This document shows, in pieces, positions 46,338 to 58,707 of a DNA stretch of 64,000 nt. Within the stretch, counting starts at the first letter, position 1. Every line of letters starts with the position of its first letter. A program made the position numbers and the translations under genes. The DNA comes from Lentinula raphanica (taxonomy: Eukaryota > Basidiomycota > Agaricomycetes > Agaricales > Omphalotaceae), in the NCBI GenBank assembly GCA_027919835.1, contig JANVFP010000002.1:1178001-1242000 (forward strand). Reading direction: 5' to 3'. Below the pieces are notes generated by a model that saw nothing but the letters and a program-made list of their open reading frames with translations, did no database searches and was not told the origin of the DNA.

Positions 46338-49300
46338 ATGTCTCGCTTCGCCGTCTTCTTTTCAAGAGAGGAGACCGAGGCTGCTTTAAATTACTATTCC
46401 AACCATACTTCACAACTTCCACCTCTTGTTTCTGATTTCTTCCAAACGCTCTTGTCTCAAGTTTCCAAGGAGAAACTCTCGGAGTATCATCCTCCTGAGG
46501 GAATCAACCGTTTGCCTGTATCTACAACCACCGAGTCTTCAACGAGCATCCCTCATGCGACATCAATGGACCTCTCTTGTACTTCGCAGGTTTCTCCGAT
46601 GACTCATTCGCATCTACCTACCCCTTCGCCTTCGCCCGAAACGTTTCCACAGGACAGGGGATCCCAAGCCTCTAACTCTTTTCAGGCGAGGTCCACAAAT
46701 CCAGGGGGGTCCTCTCCAGATTTTTCTATGACGAGTCTGGCTCAGACAGGGAACTTCTGTCTGCCCACGCCTTCCCCTTCGCCACCTAGAAGCTTTCAAG
46801 ACGAGAATCTCGTCCAGTACGAGAAGCCTATTCTGGACTCGAGAAACATGGTTGGTGTCGCAGGAAGGGGCTCAGGAGATACAATACACTCAGACGAAGG
46901 AGTAGGAGAGACGGAAGGACATGGTATTCACAGCGTAAGTTCGGTTTTCTTTCTCCTCCCGTTCTTAGTGCTGAACTGTTCGTAGCGTAAAAGAAAGAGG
47001 CCAACGGTTACCAGTAACGAAGACGAAGAAAACTTATCTGAGCAAAGTGGCTTCGAAGACAATGGAAACAATGGTGACGACGAAAACGATGGCGACTACG
47101 TTGATGCCAGCAACAGGGGAGGTCGAGGCAGTCGAGGCAGTAGGGGAAGTCGAGGCAGTAGGGGAAGTCGAGGCAGTAGGGGAAGTCGAGGAAGTCGAGG
47201 CAATGGCGGCGGTCGCGGTCGAGGGGGTAGAGGTAGGGGAGGTGGAGGTGGAGGTGGAGGGAATTGCTCAAGAAATGGGGCAAACGTTACCAGGAGACGT
47301 ACAGGTCAAAACTCGAATGTCACGCCAGAAGAATTGGAAGATGTTGCTGATAATCCCGGAGAGTTCTCGACAGCAGCCTCGGTAGCGCCTAGGGCAGAGG
47401 GTTCAACAGATGCTGGTGTTGCGGCAGGGAGCTCTTCAAATAACTCCTTTGTTTATTCTCCCAATCGAGCTGCTCCCTCCCAACAAGTTCAGCAGGATAG
47501 CACTCTTCTTCTTCTTTCTCTATCCTGCTCTCCCGATGGTCTTGACTGGGTGGGTGGATTCGTCAAGGCTCTTGAAGGACAGGTTTGGGCCGACTGTGAC
47601 GCTTTGATTTCGGAGTCGCTGAAGAACCTAGCTCTTCGTTGCTCCCGTTCTAAGAACATGGACGTGTTCGCCACCTTCTGTAGAATGTTAAACGAACTCA
47701 TGTTCGCAGCAAAAGTGAACAGGTACGATTAACAATGATCCTTTTCTGAACCTGGCAAGATCCTTACTCAGATCACAGTATCATTCACGCTCAACAAAGA
47801 GCCTTCCCCTCAAAAACCCCCAGCATCAAAGGTATTGTGAATACCTTGAAGCAGGATGGTTTTAGCGAAAAAGAGCTGGGTATATGGATGAGTGCGGGAA
47901 CTCGGTGGGCCAGAATAGCTGGGGCAGGTATGTTTTGAGCCTCCTCTGGAAGCCCTTCTGCTAAGACTGTCTTCCTAGCTTCTATATACGCCCTGATACT
48001 GATTGCTGAGAAGCGTTTGTCTTACCGCTGGGGAAGAGAAATGTCCTCTGCCGCTGTAGTAGAGGCCTGTCACCAAATGAGATCTCCTTCAAACCAAGGT
48101 AAGATTCCTAGGATCTTTTTTGAGATCTCACTTATCTGTCCCTCTAGTCATTCTATCATTGGTTAAGGACGGTCTGATTCCAATCATAACCGAGCTCCAG
48201 AAAGCTATCGCCTTCACGATACCTGTTCTATTCTCTTACACTACACGGGAAATATATAGTCTACCTTCAGTGATGAATATAGCCCAAGTAGAACAGACGG
48301 ACTGGTATTTCGATCTCTTCTATTACAGGTGAGTCGTATTTTCCCAACTCTCCTCTTTACTGAAATTCCCCACGTAGAATAGCCGTGAATGTCCCTCGCA
48401 ATCAAGCCCTGTGGAAAGACGTTATAGACTTCGTACCCTCGGAAGGGAATCTCACCTCTTTCTATTCTTTCAATCAGCGTCATCTTAACTCCTCCAGCAA
48501 CCCTACTTTACCTGCTGTCACCGCCTGGGATATAGACGAGGGACCACTTTCTGACGATGAGATGGAGGACAAGATTTCGGCCCAAAACCCTCTCCCTTCA
48601 TCAGTTCTACCCCCCGTCACTTTTTGCGGGTTTGCTGGAGAGATTCTCAAGATAGATTCTGCAAAATGGGAACCCCTATATATTGTCAAAGCTTTGTTCA
48701 ACAGCCGAAAAGTACTCAAAAATGATCGTCAACCTTTCTCCGCGAAACAACGTGATTCTTGGACGGAAAAGCAAAGGAAGATCGTGGTGAAGGGGAGAGA
48801 CCCAAAACACTCAAAGAGTTCTCAGAACAAGTGAGTGAACAGTCACGTCTCATACAGAAAGGCTAAAGAATGGGAAATTAGATTCAACAACGTTATGACC
48901 CAGATACAGGAGCTATCAAAGCTAAACAAAAATGGCTCTTTCTTACTCAAGAGGCTATAGGAAGGTAAGGTTGCTTTCTTCCGTTTTGAAACTCAAATTG
49001 ACGTTCAGAGCTGCTTCAAGGAGAGAAGTCAAAGTCGTGGACGCAGAAGATAAAACGCTCTTCACGATCGACTCTACCTTACCAGAAGAACAACGACATT
49101 GCTTGAGAAATGCTATAGTAGCTTTTTGCTATGCTACCAGCGTCGAGCTTCAGAATAGAGACACTTCTGAGCTCTCTGGCCCTCCAATTTTCCAGGTTTG
49201 GCATCTTTCTTACTACGCAAGATTCGGGCAATCGGTAAGCTTGTTCTCTTCCACCTTACAGCCATATTCTGATTGCTGATCACATTTCTGCTAGGGAAAG

Positions 49301-49920
49301 CCCATTCCCAAGGACTTCCATCCTCTCCATATCAAAAGAGCAGATGGTTCAAAAGTCAACCACAGCCAGTTCTACGTCAGAGCGTCTAAAGATCTCCAAG
49401 TCTTTGGTAAGGAATTTGTCGCTTTGTCTGAGGCAATCGGAGAAATTCTTCAGAATATAGTCGAAAAGGTAGGTCTTCTTTCCGAGTCCTTTGGTCTTTG
49501 GTCATCGTAGCTCACTCAACTCTCAAGCGTATCGCAAGGGACCCCGATCTATTCGGAAAAGACGTCGAGGCTATGGTCGATATCATGCCTCTCCACGACT
49601 TCACACCAGTCCGACCTTTCATGGGTCTTGTTGTCAACATAAACTCAGTTACAGCAGCTCATAAAGACCGAGGCGATCTGGGAGGTTGCTTGGTTATCAG
49701 TCTTGGTGCTTACAAAGGTGGCGAGATGTGTCTATACCAGCCAAGACTAGCGGTGGAGACACGGAACGGTGATATAGTATCGTTCAAATCTCAAGACTAC
49801 ATCCATTTCAACTTGCACTATCAGGGCGAACGCTGTTCAGTTGTGGTTCAGACAGATAAAAATGGACTCTCTTATCTGAAGGATAGCAACGGTTGGAAGG
49901 ACAATCCTTGGGTGTTGTAA
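46338..49920 (+). CDS. Tet/JBP-family 2-oxoglutarate/Fe(II) dioxygenase, one frameshift
   Basis: Ten exons (introns 46935-46985, 47723-47778, 47938-47979, 48099-48147, 48329-48377, 48831-48881, 48965-49008, 49235-49294, 49469-49527) add to 3122 nt, one base short of 1041 codons. Exon 1 is Ser/Pro-rich; exon 2 has a basic RKRKRP, an acidic patch and an RGS/RGG tract. A helical middle (SPDGLDWVGGFVKALEGQ, GIWMSAGTRWARIAGA) follows. The C-terminal oxygenase has FMGLVVNINSVTAAHKDRGD with the iron-binding His-x-Asp, GGEMCLYQPRL, the distal His in YIHFNLHYQGER and the 2-oxoglutarate Arg in that ERCSVVVQT block. This is the Tet_JBP fold, which oxidises 5-methylcytosine or thymine in DNA. Exon 6 must lose or gain one base near 48804-48807 to continue; the gene may be dead or the base call wrong. 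Confidence 0.88.
47115..47265 (+). repeat. 18-bp repeat coding an Arg-Gly-Ser tract
   Basis: The unit cgaggcagtaggggaagt recurs about four times, coding (Arg-Gly-Ser)2 each, then turns into ggcggtcgcggtcgaggg-like Arg/Gly codons and a run of Gly. Arg codons alternate CGA and AGG in register, so the tract grew by copying of the 18-mer. Such RG-rich tracts bind nucleic acid. Confidence 0.85.
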
Positions 49921-52156
49921 CTAGCTCTACCTTAGCAATATTTCTTAGAAGTTCTATTACAATCACATCCGTTTCGATTGTTTCACTGATCCTTCTCAGA
50001 GGATAGCATTACGAGTGAGGCACAAATTTCCACAATATGAGTATCGCCCAAACCCGTAGGGTCAACCTTCATGATATTATGACAATATAGTCGAATCCCG
50101 GTTCACTATTTCTCGTACTCTTGGCACTACAACAACTTCTCCTCTACCCTCCTCTACCACTTCCTGAGTTTGTCCAAGTATCCCAAACCAATGCCCACCG
50201 TATGAAAAAACCCAGAGCAGATGACTACCGACTTTAAAACCAACATGACGATTTCACGGTATCGCGAACTGAACGTATATCCTCGGATCGCGACAACAGT
50301 TGGTTATGGGGACATCGCAGATAAGATTGGTTCGATTATTGGGCCTTTCGAGAGCGGAAAGAAGGAAACGTTCGTGTCCAGGGAATACGAAAACCCGTAC
50401 AGCTAGATCAACACGGAAGCTCGTAAAAGTTTGGAAAGAAGAAGACAAGGATCATCCACACCCTTGCCGCACTCGTCAAAGGTTCCTCTCAGGGATCAAG
50501 TCAAGACGTGAAAGTGGAAGAGGCATTCGGTCTGAGCCACGAATGCAAACTCCCTCCTGTCCATGTCGGTTACTTGGTGAATGACAGCGTGGTAAGTGTC
50601 TTCTGAGCTGGTGGAGAAGCTGGAGTGATGAAGTTGCCCGCGTAGAGGTGTTTCCATTGTTAGCTAAGTTACAGAGGTTAGATATGGACCATATACAGGA
50701 GGAGAATGGTTATCAACCAATATCGCATGATGTCGACTAGGCACCGTCAACGTAGAGCTTGAAACTTGAGATCGAAGTTAGGGAGAGCTAGGGGCCGTTG
50801 TGTGAGCAATAAGATCGGTCAGGTGAAATAATCATCGCCACTGGTGACTGTTCATTGAATTTTTTACACCTCTTCCCAACCTCTTCCTCATATTTATCCG
50901 ATAACTTTTAGGGCTTCATCCGTTGCTGCCCTCGACATCCGTCAGACTTGATGGATGTACAGGTCGCTCTCTGTCGTTTTGACCTTCGTTACGCAGTCGG
51001 CGAAGGCATCTGGCAAGATAACATGCTTGTTGAGTAAATTTCTATACGCTTGACCGCAGAGCCGATAGTCAATATTTCGTTATTCAAGGAGCATCGAGCA
51101 CAAATGGACCTCAATATATATGTTCTGAATACACTGGAGAATTACGATGCACCAGATTGAAAACTATGGCCAACAAAAACCTCGAAATATGTTATATCAA
51201 TGGCGTGGCGTCGTTTTTCGACAAAAGCATATGCAAGGCTACTACCGATACTAGTGCAGCAGACCGTGCTGCTTTTTTGGACCTCACACAAGATTCATGC
51301 GAAATCAGTTGCTCGAATTATGCAAGTTATCACTAGCTGCAAATGTGCTACAATGGATCCACTCCAGATGCCAATGACAAGACTAAAAGCGATGGCCAGC
51401 CAATAAGCCAATCACATCACTGCGAGGTTTGACCCTTATCGTCCTAGCTTCAGCTCTGATTGATCTGCTTGTTGTATGATTCCAAGGACAGAATCATGAA
51501 CGGCCGTACTATTTGGTAGCAGCCGTGTTTTCTAACAGACGTTATAAACTGCAGACTCTGGGTCTGTGAGGCGCTAGGACTGTCTACTGTTAACAACGGG
51601 TTTGCGATAGTGAGTCGTATCCTCACATAGATTGATCTCATGGCCCACTCATTCTGTTCAGCTTATAGTGCGAGGTGGAGTTACCGTTTCTACCGTTAAC
51701 ATTCTCCTACAATTTCCGTTGCCTCTGCTACGATGAATACCTACCTCGACTGTTAATCCAATTGCGTGTCCTTTTCCGGGACCGCTTCCAACCGTTTTTG
51801 TCGAAATTTTCCAGAAGCGCTTGAAATATGAGTATCGGGATTCAAACTATCGAAGAAAGAGAAGGTGATCACACTCAGGCTCAGCTCGCTGCAAAAGGTA
51901 TACGCGATCATTGATCTCAATCGTGGTTATGTGATTACATAGACAGGCTCAGCTCCAAACTCTTTTGACAACATCCACCACGACTCAAGACTCAATTCCT
52001 CTGTCGTTTTGTCACCTTCTTGTCTTTATCAGCAGCACCACAGCACCACAGAGACAGTATCAGCACACTCTATCTCATCGAATACGCCCAAATTTCGCGG
52101 CCCCGTTGTATCTTTCACGCCTGCTCTTCAAATCCTCCAAATCTTTTCCTCCAACG
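49921..52156. other. About 2.2 kb without a supported gene
   Basis: AT-richer, with only short frames. A 61-codon frame at 50221-50406 includes the peptide TTVGYGD but lacks any membrane helix around it. The last 200 bases (51950-52150) are C/T-rich and probably hold the promoter of the next gene. Confidence 0.4.
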
Positions 52157-52652
52157 ATGGCGAGGCGATCACGACGTGAATTGCGTGCTCTCTATGCCTT
52201 TCGTCGTTTGCGCCCCACGTCTCGCGCTGATGGACCTGGATATCTATATGCTTATGTAGATCGCGGTCATCTATGGAAGGTTGGGATGTCCAACAACTTT
52301 ACTCGACGGAAAAGGGATTGGGACAGGCGGTGCCCATCCATCGACCGAATATGGATGCCGCCTGTTGCAGTGACGAGGAGACGGAGAGCAGGTGAGTTTA
52401 CACTCGTTCGTCTCAATATCGTGGTTCATCTTCGTTTTAGAGTCGTTGGTGCATCTCCTTCTGGAGATCCGGTGTTGCAACAGACCACGTATTCGATGTC
52501 TTCGATGTGCGTCCCCGGTCTCCAACCTTTCCTCAGCTAACTTCTTACAAGGCCGGAGGAACCACGTCGAAATCTTTAGGTTTGCCTCGGAATGGTTGTT
52601 CGTATGGGAGAACATTATTTACCCGCTGCTCATAAAGGCTGCGATGGCGTGA
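52157..52652 (+). CDS. T5orf172/MUG113-like GIY-YIG-related protein
   Basis: Three exons (introns 52392-52440 and 52507-52551) from the ATG at 52157 (MARRSRRELRALYAFRRLRP), about 133 aa. The core is GYLYAYVDRGHLWKVGMSNN followed by TRRKRDWDRRCPS, the start of the GIY-YIG-related T5orf172/MUG113 domain (G-Y-x-Y-x-Y ... W-K-V/I-G). After intron 1 come the helical LVHLLLEIRCC and the family end HVEIFRFASEWLFVWENIIY. The second intron was placed because it turns an unlikely stretch into C-RRNHVEIF. Family members bind or cut DNA; mushroom genomes have many small copies. Activity here is unknown. Confidence 0.72.
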
Positions 52653-53260
52653 GGTATGCATTTCAACTGCTTTTCTTCATTCAAGATTTGCTGAATATAG
52701 TTTTCTCCAGTGGGACGTATGATATTGCCAACATGTATTGAATCATTAGTTTAGTATCATATACAAAGACACAAGAAAACAACAATCCAAGTAGAAGCAG
52801 CTCTCTCAGATAAGTATTGAGGTATCTCATGATGTTCTCTGCTCACAAAAATGCTCTAGGTATAGGGCAACTTGACCCCGCTACTTTTCCACCCGATGGG
52901 CTCGACTGTGATTATCGCTGTGTGCCATGCTAAAGCCATATCGATCCAAGTGTGACGGGCGGTTGTGGAGTGGAACGGCGTGGAATGGCGCGGTCGAATG
53001 AATTCGACGTGACCGATGATCTTCCTACAAACACAGATGTGAGCAAGGAGTTTTGGAACGTACGCGCCTTGCTTTTTCATTCTTGAAAGCTAAGCTCACT
53101 TCTCATATACTCCAGGCCGTATCTCTCGATTACCCGCAATTTCAAAACACTTGTCACTACTGGTTACAGCCTGGAACGCATCATGGCCTTCGTCGATAGC
53201 TCTCGGTATAACCTCGAGGTGCTTCAAATCAGTATGTCCCAGCAATTGATCTCTTCGTGT
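52653..53260. other. Intergenic or eroded 5' part of Itc1-like relic
   Basis: No clear coding frame. The N-terminal half of a WAC domain would be expected here if the next pseudogene were complete, but I cannot find it. A 15-base direct duplication, gtgtcggttcttcat, lies at about 53257-53287. Confidence 0.35.
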
Positions 53261-53279
53261 CGGTTCTTCATGTGTCGGT

Positions 53280-55185
53280 TCTTCATAGGTTGTCGGTTGC
53301 CTGGACCATCTTGTAGAATCGGTCCTTGAGAATTTCAAAGATCGCTACCTCAAGGGCAAGAGTACTTCACAAATCTACTATGTCTCCTCCCTGCTGATCA
53401 ACCCGGTCTTAGGAGTGTCAATTGACTTGAATGGGGTCAAGTGAGTATCAGCTCTAACAACTCAACTCATCACGTACATTGTCTCAACGTTTCCAGATAC
53501 TACGGACAAGTGCACACTGTATACCCACCAAAGTACAGCACCGATGTCGCTGCGCGAAACGCCAATAAACCGGATGCGGAGGGCGCTGAACAAGGAGCTC
53601 CTCGGCCTATAGACATTGACGAGCCTCATCAGATCTACGGCGACTCGAAAGCTCCTGTAAAAGAGGTCAACGCCCGTGATGACCCGTTCTCATACTGTTA
53701 CTGGGTCCTCATCACTGATCTCGAGAGAGACAAGAGCGACAAGAACAAAAGCGGTAAACCAAGCAATGACTCAGAGATGGTTGGCGGTCTAATGGAAGTG
53801 CAATGTGGGCATATAAGGTGGTATTCTTTTCTATGGGGTATTCTTGCAAACTCATCTGCTAGACAGCCGAGACCGTGTCTCATTCTCAAAGTCTATTCTT
53901 CGTCGTTTCATCCGAGATTGTGTGGATCGCGACGCGGACAGTCCAACCAGCCATCGCTCAGCGATACGGCGTTATCTCCAGTATGTATGGTAATTTTTTT
54001 TCTCTTGATTGTTCATCGTTCTCAATCCCTCAAGCCGCAACGCTCAAGCGCGATCACGAAGCAGAAGAAAGACGCTAGAAGAAAGACGCTAGCGAGGGAG
54101 GAGACGCAAGATATCACTGCAGAAAAGAAAGAAACCAATTCGCTACATCACTGAGGATCTCGATGCCCGTTTGACTGATAAAGACATCAAAGTTGGTATG
54201 AAGTTAAACAACCCGACCCTACAACACAAGCCTTTCCGTTCAACCATATCCCGGGCGTATTCGAATCATTTCTCATGTCTTGGAACATCCTGGTTGTCAA
54301 TGGGTTAGTGTTCTGTATCCTCGATATGCCCGCATTATTACTCATTTAACTCTGATTAGCTCAGACAACCACTCCCGGCTGCAATGTCGGATACCAAAAA
54401 CAACTGGGGGCATGTTCCCCTTCGTCATGCGCAAGGTTGTGATGGTTGGGAGGAAGCTCTCATTGGATGTTTGAAAGATGTTCGTTTGTTTTTCATCTTC
54501 GTTGTTACCTAGTAACTCATCCACAGCACACTAGAGACTTTTCTCGAATCGTGAGATCCTCACCAAGCTGCTCTTGACGTTCCAGACGTTCCCGCCTCAG
54601 ATTATGATCCGGATTGAGGACGATCGAAAAATTCAAAAGAGCGCCTCCAAGTCGAAGGAGCTCCGACAAAAGGTGCAGCTAACACATTCCAAACAACGTG
54701 AAGCTGCACGTGCCAAGCAAGCTTCATTCAAGCATATGGCTGAACATCGACGGCTGGACGAGGGAAGTAAATAAAATCGAGCGGCGTTCGGAAGCCATAG
54801 AGATTTCAGGAAACTGTTTGGTGGTGTGCGGGTGAAGCCTATGGGAAAAGATCGGTTCTACAACAGGATCTGGTGGCTTGGCGGACTTGGTTCGAGCAAC
54901 CTATCCGGAAGTGGTGGAGCTGCACAGTATGGTGCTGGGAGGATCTTCATCTGGCAGGGTCTGAGTGATTTCGACCTGGCGCTCATGATGAGATGCACCG
55001 GTGACGAAGCACCGGTGCAGATGCGTCTTTTGGAGGAGGAAGGACAAGAAGGGATGGAAGAGGTATGTGATGAGTTCAAACGACTCCGCTTGAGTTGTTT
55101 CATCGGTGGTGTTGCTAATTGCCAATCTCGCAGCTTGACGAATTCCTCACCTGGCTGAATCCTAAAGGTCATAGAGAATAAGCGC
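53280..55185 (+). pseudogene. Decayed Itc1/Acf1-type ISWI subunit gene
   Basis: Blocks in the right order but in changing frames: a WAC-domain end (CLDHLVESVLENFKDRYLKG, YYGQVHTVYPPKYS), SILRRFIRDCVDRD then a frame change near 53930 to TVQPAIAQRYGV, ITEDLDARLTDKDIKVGMKL, the DDT start HIPGVFESFLMSWNILVVNG, NNWGHVPLRHAQGCDGWEEA with GCLKD, a second frame change near 54545 before EILTKLLL, and the WHIM/WSD block KPMGKDRFYNRIWWLGGLGS to IFIWQGLSDFDLALMM. Intron-like gaps remain, so this is not a retrocopy. Intact proteins of this type are regulatory subunits of ISWI chromatin remodelers. With at least two frameshifts and no N-terminus it should not give a working protein. Confidence 0.82.
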
Positions 55186-56410
55186 TAAAGCAGGCATTGG
55201 GCAAATGGTGGATACACATTTCAGCAGGAATTCAATGATGCATCCAGGTAAGAATGACTGCTGATTCGTCCCTCGAACGCGCCATTGATTCTCCCATGGA
55301 CTTGAACTTACTTGCAAAACTTCCAGAAGCACGCCGCAATGCACGTACAAAGGTCGATCTCGACATCCAGGGAGGCGTACATGTTGTGGACGAATTGAAG
55401 AGGAAGTTGCATAGTTTATTGACCCTTGTACTCATTTGTTCATTATTCGGCGGTGGATAATCTTCGTTGATGATATATCGTCGTACGTGTATAGACGGTT
55501 GTTGGTATGATTGATTTCTTTTATTGTTACATCGGGAGATAACAACGTGTAAGACATTAAGGGAATCATGCTTGGTTGCGTAAAATTAGGAATGACCGCG
55601 CTCAAGCATAAGCTGAAGGGTTCAAGAGAAAGCAAATGATATATGATATGTTTTTGAAAAGACTCCTCGTCCCTTCTGACGAAACCCGCAGCATCATTGC
55701 GCTGCATTTGGGAAATTAGCTACGCATAGAGATGCCAAACTTTGACAATACATACCGAGAATAACTGAGTCCCAGTACAGAACATTGAGGGAGGGATGTT
55801 TAGCCATCAATTCAGAATAGGAAAGAGAAGACTCACCGAAGCAACATTTCGCTAATGAATCTGTGCAGTTTCTTGTTCTTTCCTTTCGGTATTTCGGTCC
55901 ACATCTGTTCAAGCCCATCATCACACATCGCTCGCTCTATGAGACTTGGATTGCTACGAAGTTACGAACCTGTTTGACGTTCTCCGGTACCTGATTGGAA
56001 CAAGACATGAGTACAACGATCAAGCAATACGCAACTTCAGGCGCACCATATTACAATGCCTATCGAACGCTTTCACGCGTGCCAAAAGTTTCTTAACATT
56101 CCACAAAGAGATTAATACTTGTGCATGGTTTCTGGCTGCTTGCTGTAGGACTGACAATGGACCTTGTGAGATTTCGTGCTCTTCGAGCCGTCGTAGTTGG
56201 CCTCGTCTAGTTCGGATTTGGGTACATGTACATATTGACTTTGAAGATTGATCAGTAATGGATGAAAGATAGAGGAAAAATAATCAAAGGATGCACCTCA
56301 TCGTCGTCCGAGCTCGGAGCTGAAGTGAGGAGAATAAAAGAAGTTGGCCAAATTAGACGCCCGATCAACTTTTTCTCTTTCTCCCGCCCACCCACTTTCC
56401 TCAATTAGTT
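55186..56410. other. Spacer between pseudogenes; no supported gene
   Basis: Short frames only on both strands. The last 60 bases (tctttctcccgcccacccactttcctcaattagtt) look like the original 5' leader of the pescadillo relic. Confidence 0.4.
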
Positions 56411-58474
56411 ATGGGTCGCTTGAGGCAAAAGGGAAAGGCTGGTGCTGCTAAAGTTTAAGTTACTCGCTCAGCAGCTATTAAGAAGCTTCATTGCTCCCTT
56501 GCAGACTTTCGTCGCCTCTGCATCGGTAACAGATTCAACACCGAAAAAATACACGTCCTTCGCTAATCATCTCCAATGTTCAGGTATATTCCCTCGGGAG
56601 CCCAAAAGCTGGGAACGTGCTAATAAAGGATCATCTGCACCGACAACTTTCTATTACACAAAAGACATCGCGTATCTAGCACACGAACCTGTCCTCAAGA
56701 AGCTTCGAGAACACAAGGCATTTGCCAAAAAGCTCTCGCGAGCTCTTGGTAGAGGAGAATGGATTAGTGCTAAAAGCCTTGAGGAGAACAAGCCCGTCTA
56801 TAGGCTAGATCATATTATCAAGGAAAGGTAAGTCGGTAACATGTTCTTGTCCTCAACTTGTTGTGACCTCGGTTATACAGATATCCTACTTTCATTGATG
56901 CGTTACGGGATATCGACAATGCCCTTTGCATGATATTCCTCTTCGCTTCGTTACCTTCAAATCCCCCAATCCCTCCTTCCTTAATCAAAAATTGCTCTCG
57001 ACTCGCGGCTGCATGGCAATTATATATCATGCGCACTCAGTCACTGCGAAAAGTATCCTTTTCTATTAAGGGTGTCTATTATCAGGCCGAAGTCATGGAT
57101 CAGACTATTACTTGGCTTGTTCCCTATCAATTCACACAAAACGTCGGTCCAATCCATTGAACATTCTACTAAGTCTGTCTCTGACTGTTCTTCTCTTTCA
57201 TAGATCCCAGCTGATGTGGATGTTCGAGTAATGTTGACGTGTCTGGAACTGTATCAAACTCTCCTTGGCTTCGTGTTCTTCAAACTCTACACGGATGCTG
57301 ACTTAGTTTTACCCACCACCCTTAGATGCGAAACGAGATGAGAATGCAGCTGGCGTTGGAGCGTATACCTTTACAGCAGGCATCAGAAAAATCAAACAAG
57401 CCTGTGGTTCCAAAGGTCAAAGTCGTGGAGGTTGAAGGTCGTCAGGTTTCGGGGGAGGATGTCTTCAAAACTATCGAAATTATGGCTTCATCGTTAATTC
57501 ACCGGTTGTCGAAAATGATGCTGGTGATGCGGATAAGGAATTCGTAGTACAACCTTCGAAATCAGAACCCGAAGCCGCCTCATCATTGCCTACCCTCCAA
57601 TCCCTAAAGTCTCTACCTCAGTCAATCAACACTTCGCTCTTTGCCCCTTACACGTTCTGGCTTTCACGCGAGACCTCACGCCCTATATTCGAATTCCTCA
57701 TCCGATTATTCGGCGGTTGAATTGGCTGGCCAGAATCATCGGGTGGAGGCTCTCCCTTTGATGAATCTGACGAGTCCATAACCCATGTCATCATTGATCG
57801 GCCGGTAGTCGACAGGTCCTCTGAGACTGATGAACAGAGGCAGCGGCGGTTGAAGAGGAAAGACATTCAACCTCAATGGGTTGCTGACTCGATTAACGCT
57901 TGAAAAATCCTTCTCGAGGCACCGTATGCACAAGGGGAGATTCTTCCACCTCATCTCAGCCCATTCGGAGAATTCGAGGGCGCATATGACCCGGCTGCGC
58001 TTGCGAACGAGGACGCCGCCGAAGAAGAGGAGAGAGATCGAGGACGAGGACGAGGATGCTGAAATCGAGGACGCTGAACCGCAGACCGCAACCGCAGGGG
58101 CACTTGAAGCTGTTGCATCTGCTGACATTGAAGACTGCGGCATGAAGAGCCGCGGAACTAGCCGCGGAAGCAGCAGGAATTGATCCCAGTGCCTTTGAAA
58201 AGGAGATCGCGAAATCCCAGCGCAAATCAAAGAAGAAATCGTCCAACGATGTTGATGAGGCTGAGGCAGATATGAACATGATGTTGATGAGCAACAAACA
58301 GAAGAAGCTCTACGAAAAGGCAAAGCGCAGCCAAAATAAACGCGTTCTTGAGGTATGTTTTCGCCATATGTCCTGTTTGTTGGTAAATGACTCTTTCCTA
58401 AGAGTACAAAACTGGAAGAAAAGAAGAAGAGTCTTCAAAAGCAGAAAAGAAAACAGGGTCAGACGATACCATAG
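56411..58474 (+). pseudogene. Decayed pescadillo gene (PES1/Nop7)
   Basis: The full length of a pescadillo protein is recognisable, from [15 protein letters not shown] and [20 protein letters not shown] through [70 protein letters not shown], the BRCT domain (FAPYTFWLSRETSRPIFEFL, SITHVIIDRPVVD, IQPQWVADSINA) to KLEEKKKSLQKQKRKQ. Introns are still present. In-frame stops are at 56456-56458 (codon 16), 57718-57720 and 57901-57903, and the frame changes in T runs near 57307 and 57370 and again between about 58030 and 58150. Working pescadillo is essential for 60S ribosome assembly in the nucleolus, so an intact copy must be elsewhere in the genome. Confidence 0.92.
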
Positions 58475-58707
58475 ATTTATTCTACCATTTTTGTTGTACA
58501 GCGTATGTTATGGATGTTGTTATATCGTTGAACTTAGGGGCGTGAGAGTATCACACAACCAGTGGTGTAATTTCGCGCATCGCTTGAATCTGTTCTCTCA
58601 CTACTACATATCTGATATTTTATCTCTCAACCTTGGTAGCAGTTAATTTGGCCGGATAACGGATTTCTTGACTGAAATCCCGCAAACTATCTTGCTCCTT
58701 CCGCTGC

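Noticed and set aside
47008..47283. Minus-strand frame rich in Leu-Asp-Phe-Pro-Tyr-Cys repeats
   Set aside because: It is the reverse complement of the 18-bp Arg-Gly-Ser repeat in the Tet/JBP gene, so the repeats give an open frame on both strands.
50290..50325. Peptide TTVGYGDIA, identical to a potassium-channel selectivity filter
   Set aside because: The frame is only 61 codons and hydrophilic; no pore helix or membrane segment lies on either side, so this is most likely chance.
56411..58474. Possibility that pescadillo is a retrocopy
   Set aside because: GT-AG introns are still in place (for example after LCI and after KER), so copying went through DNA.
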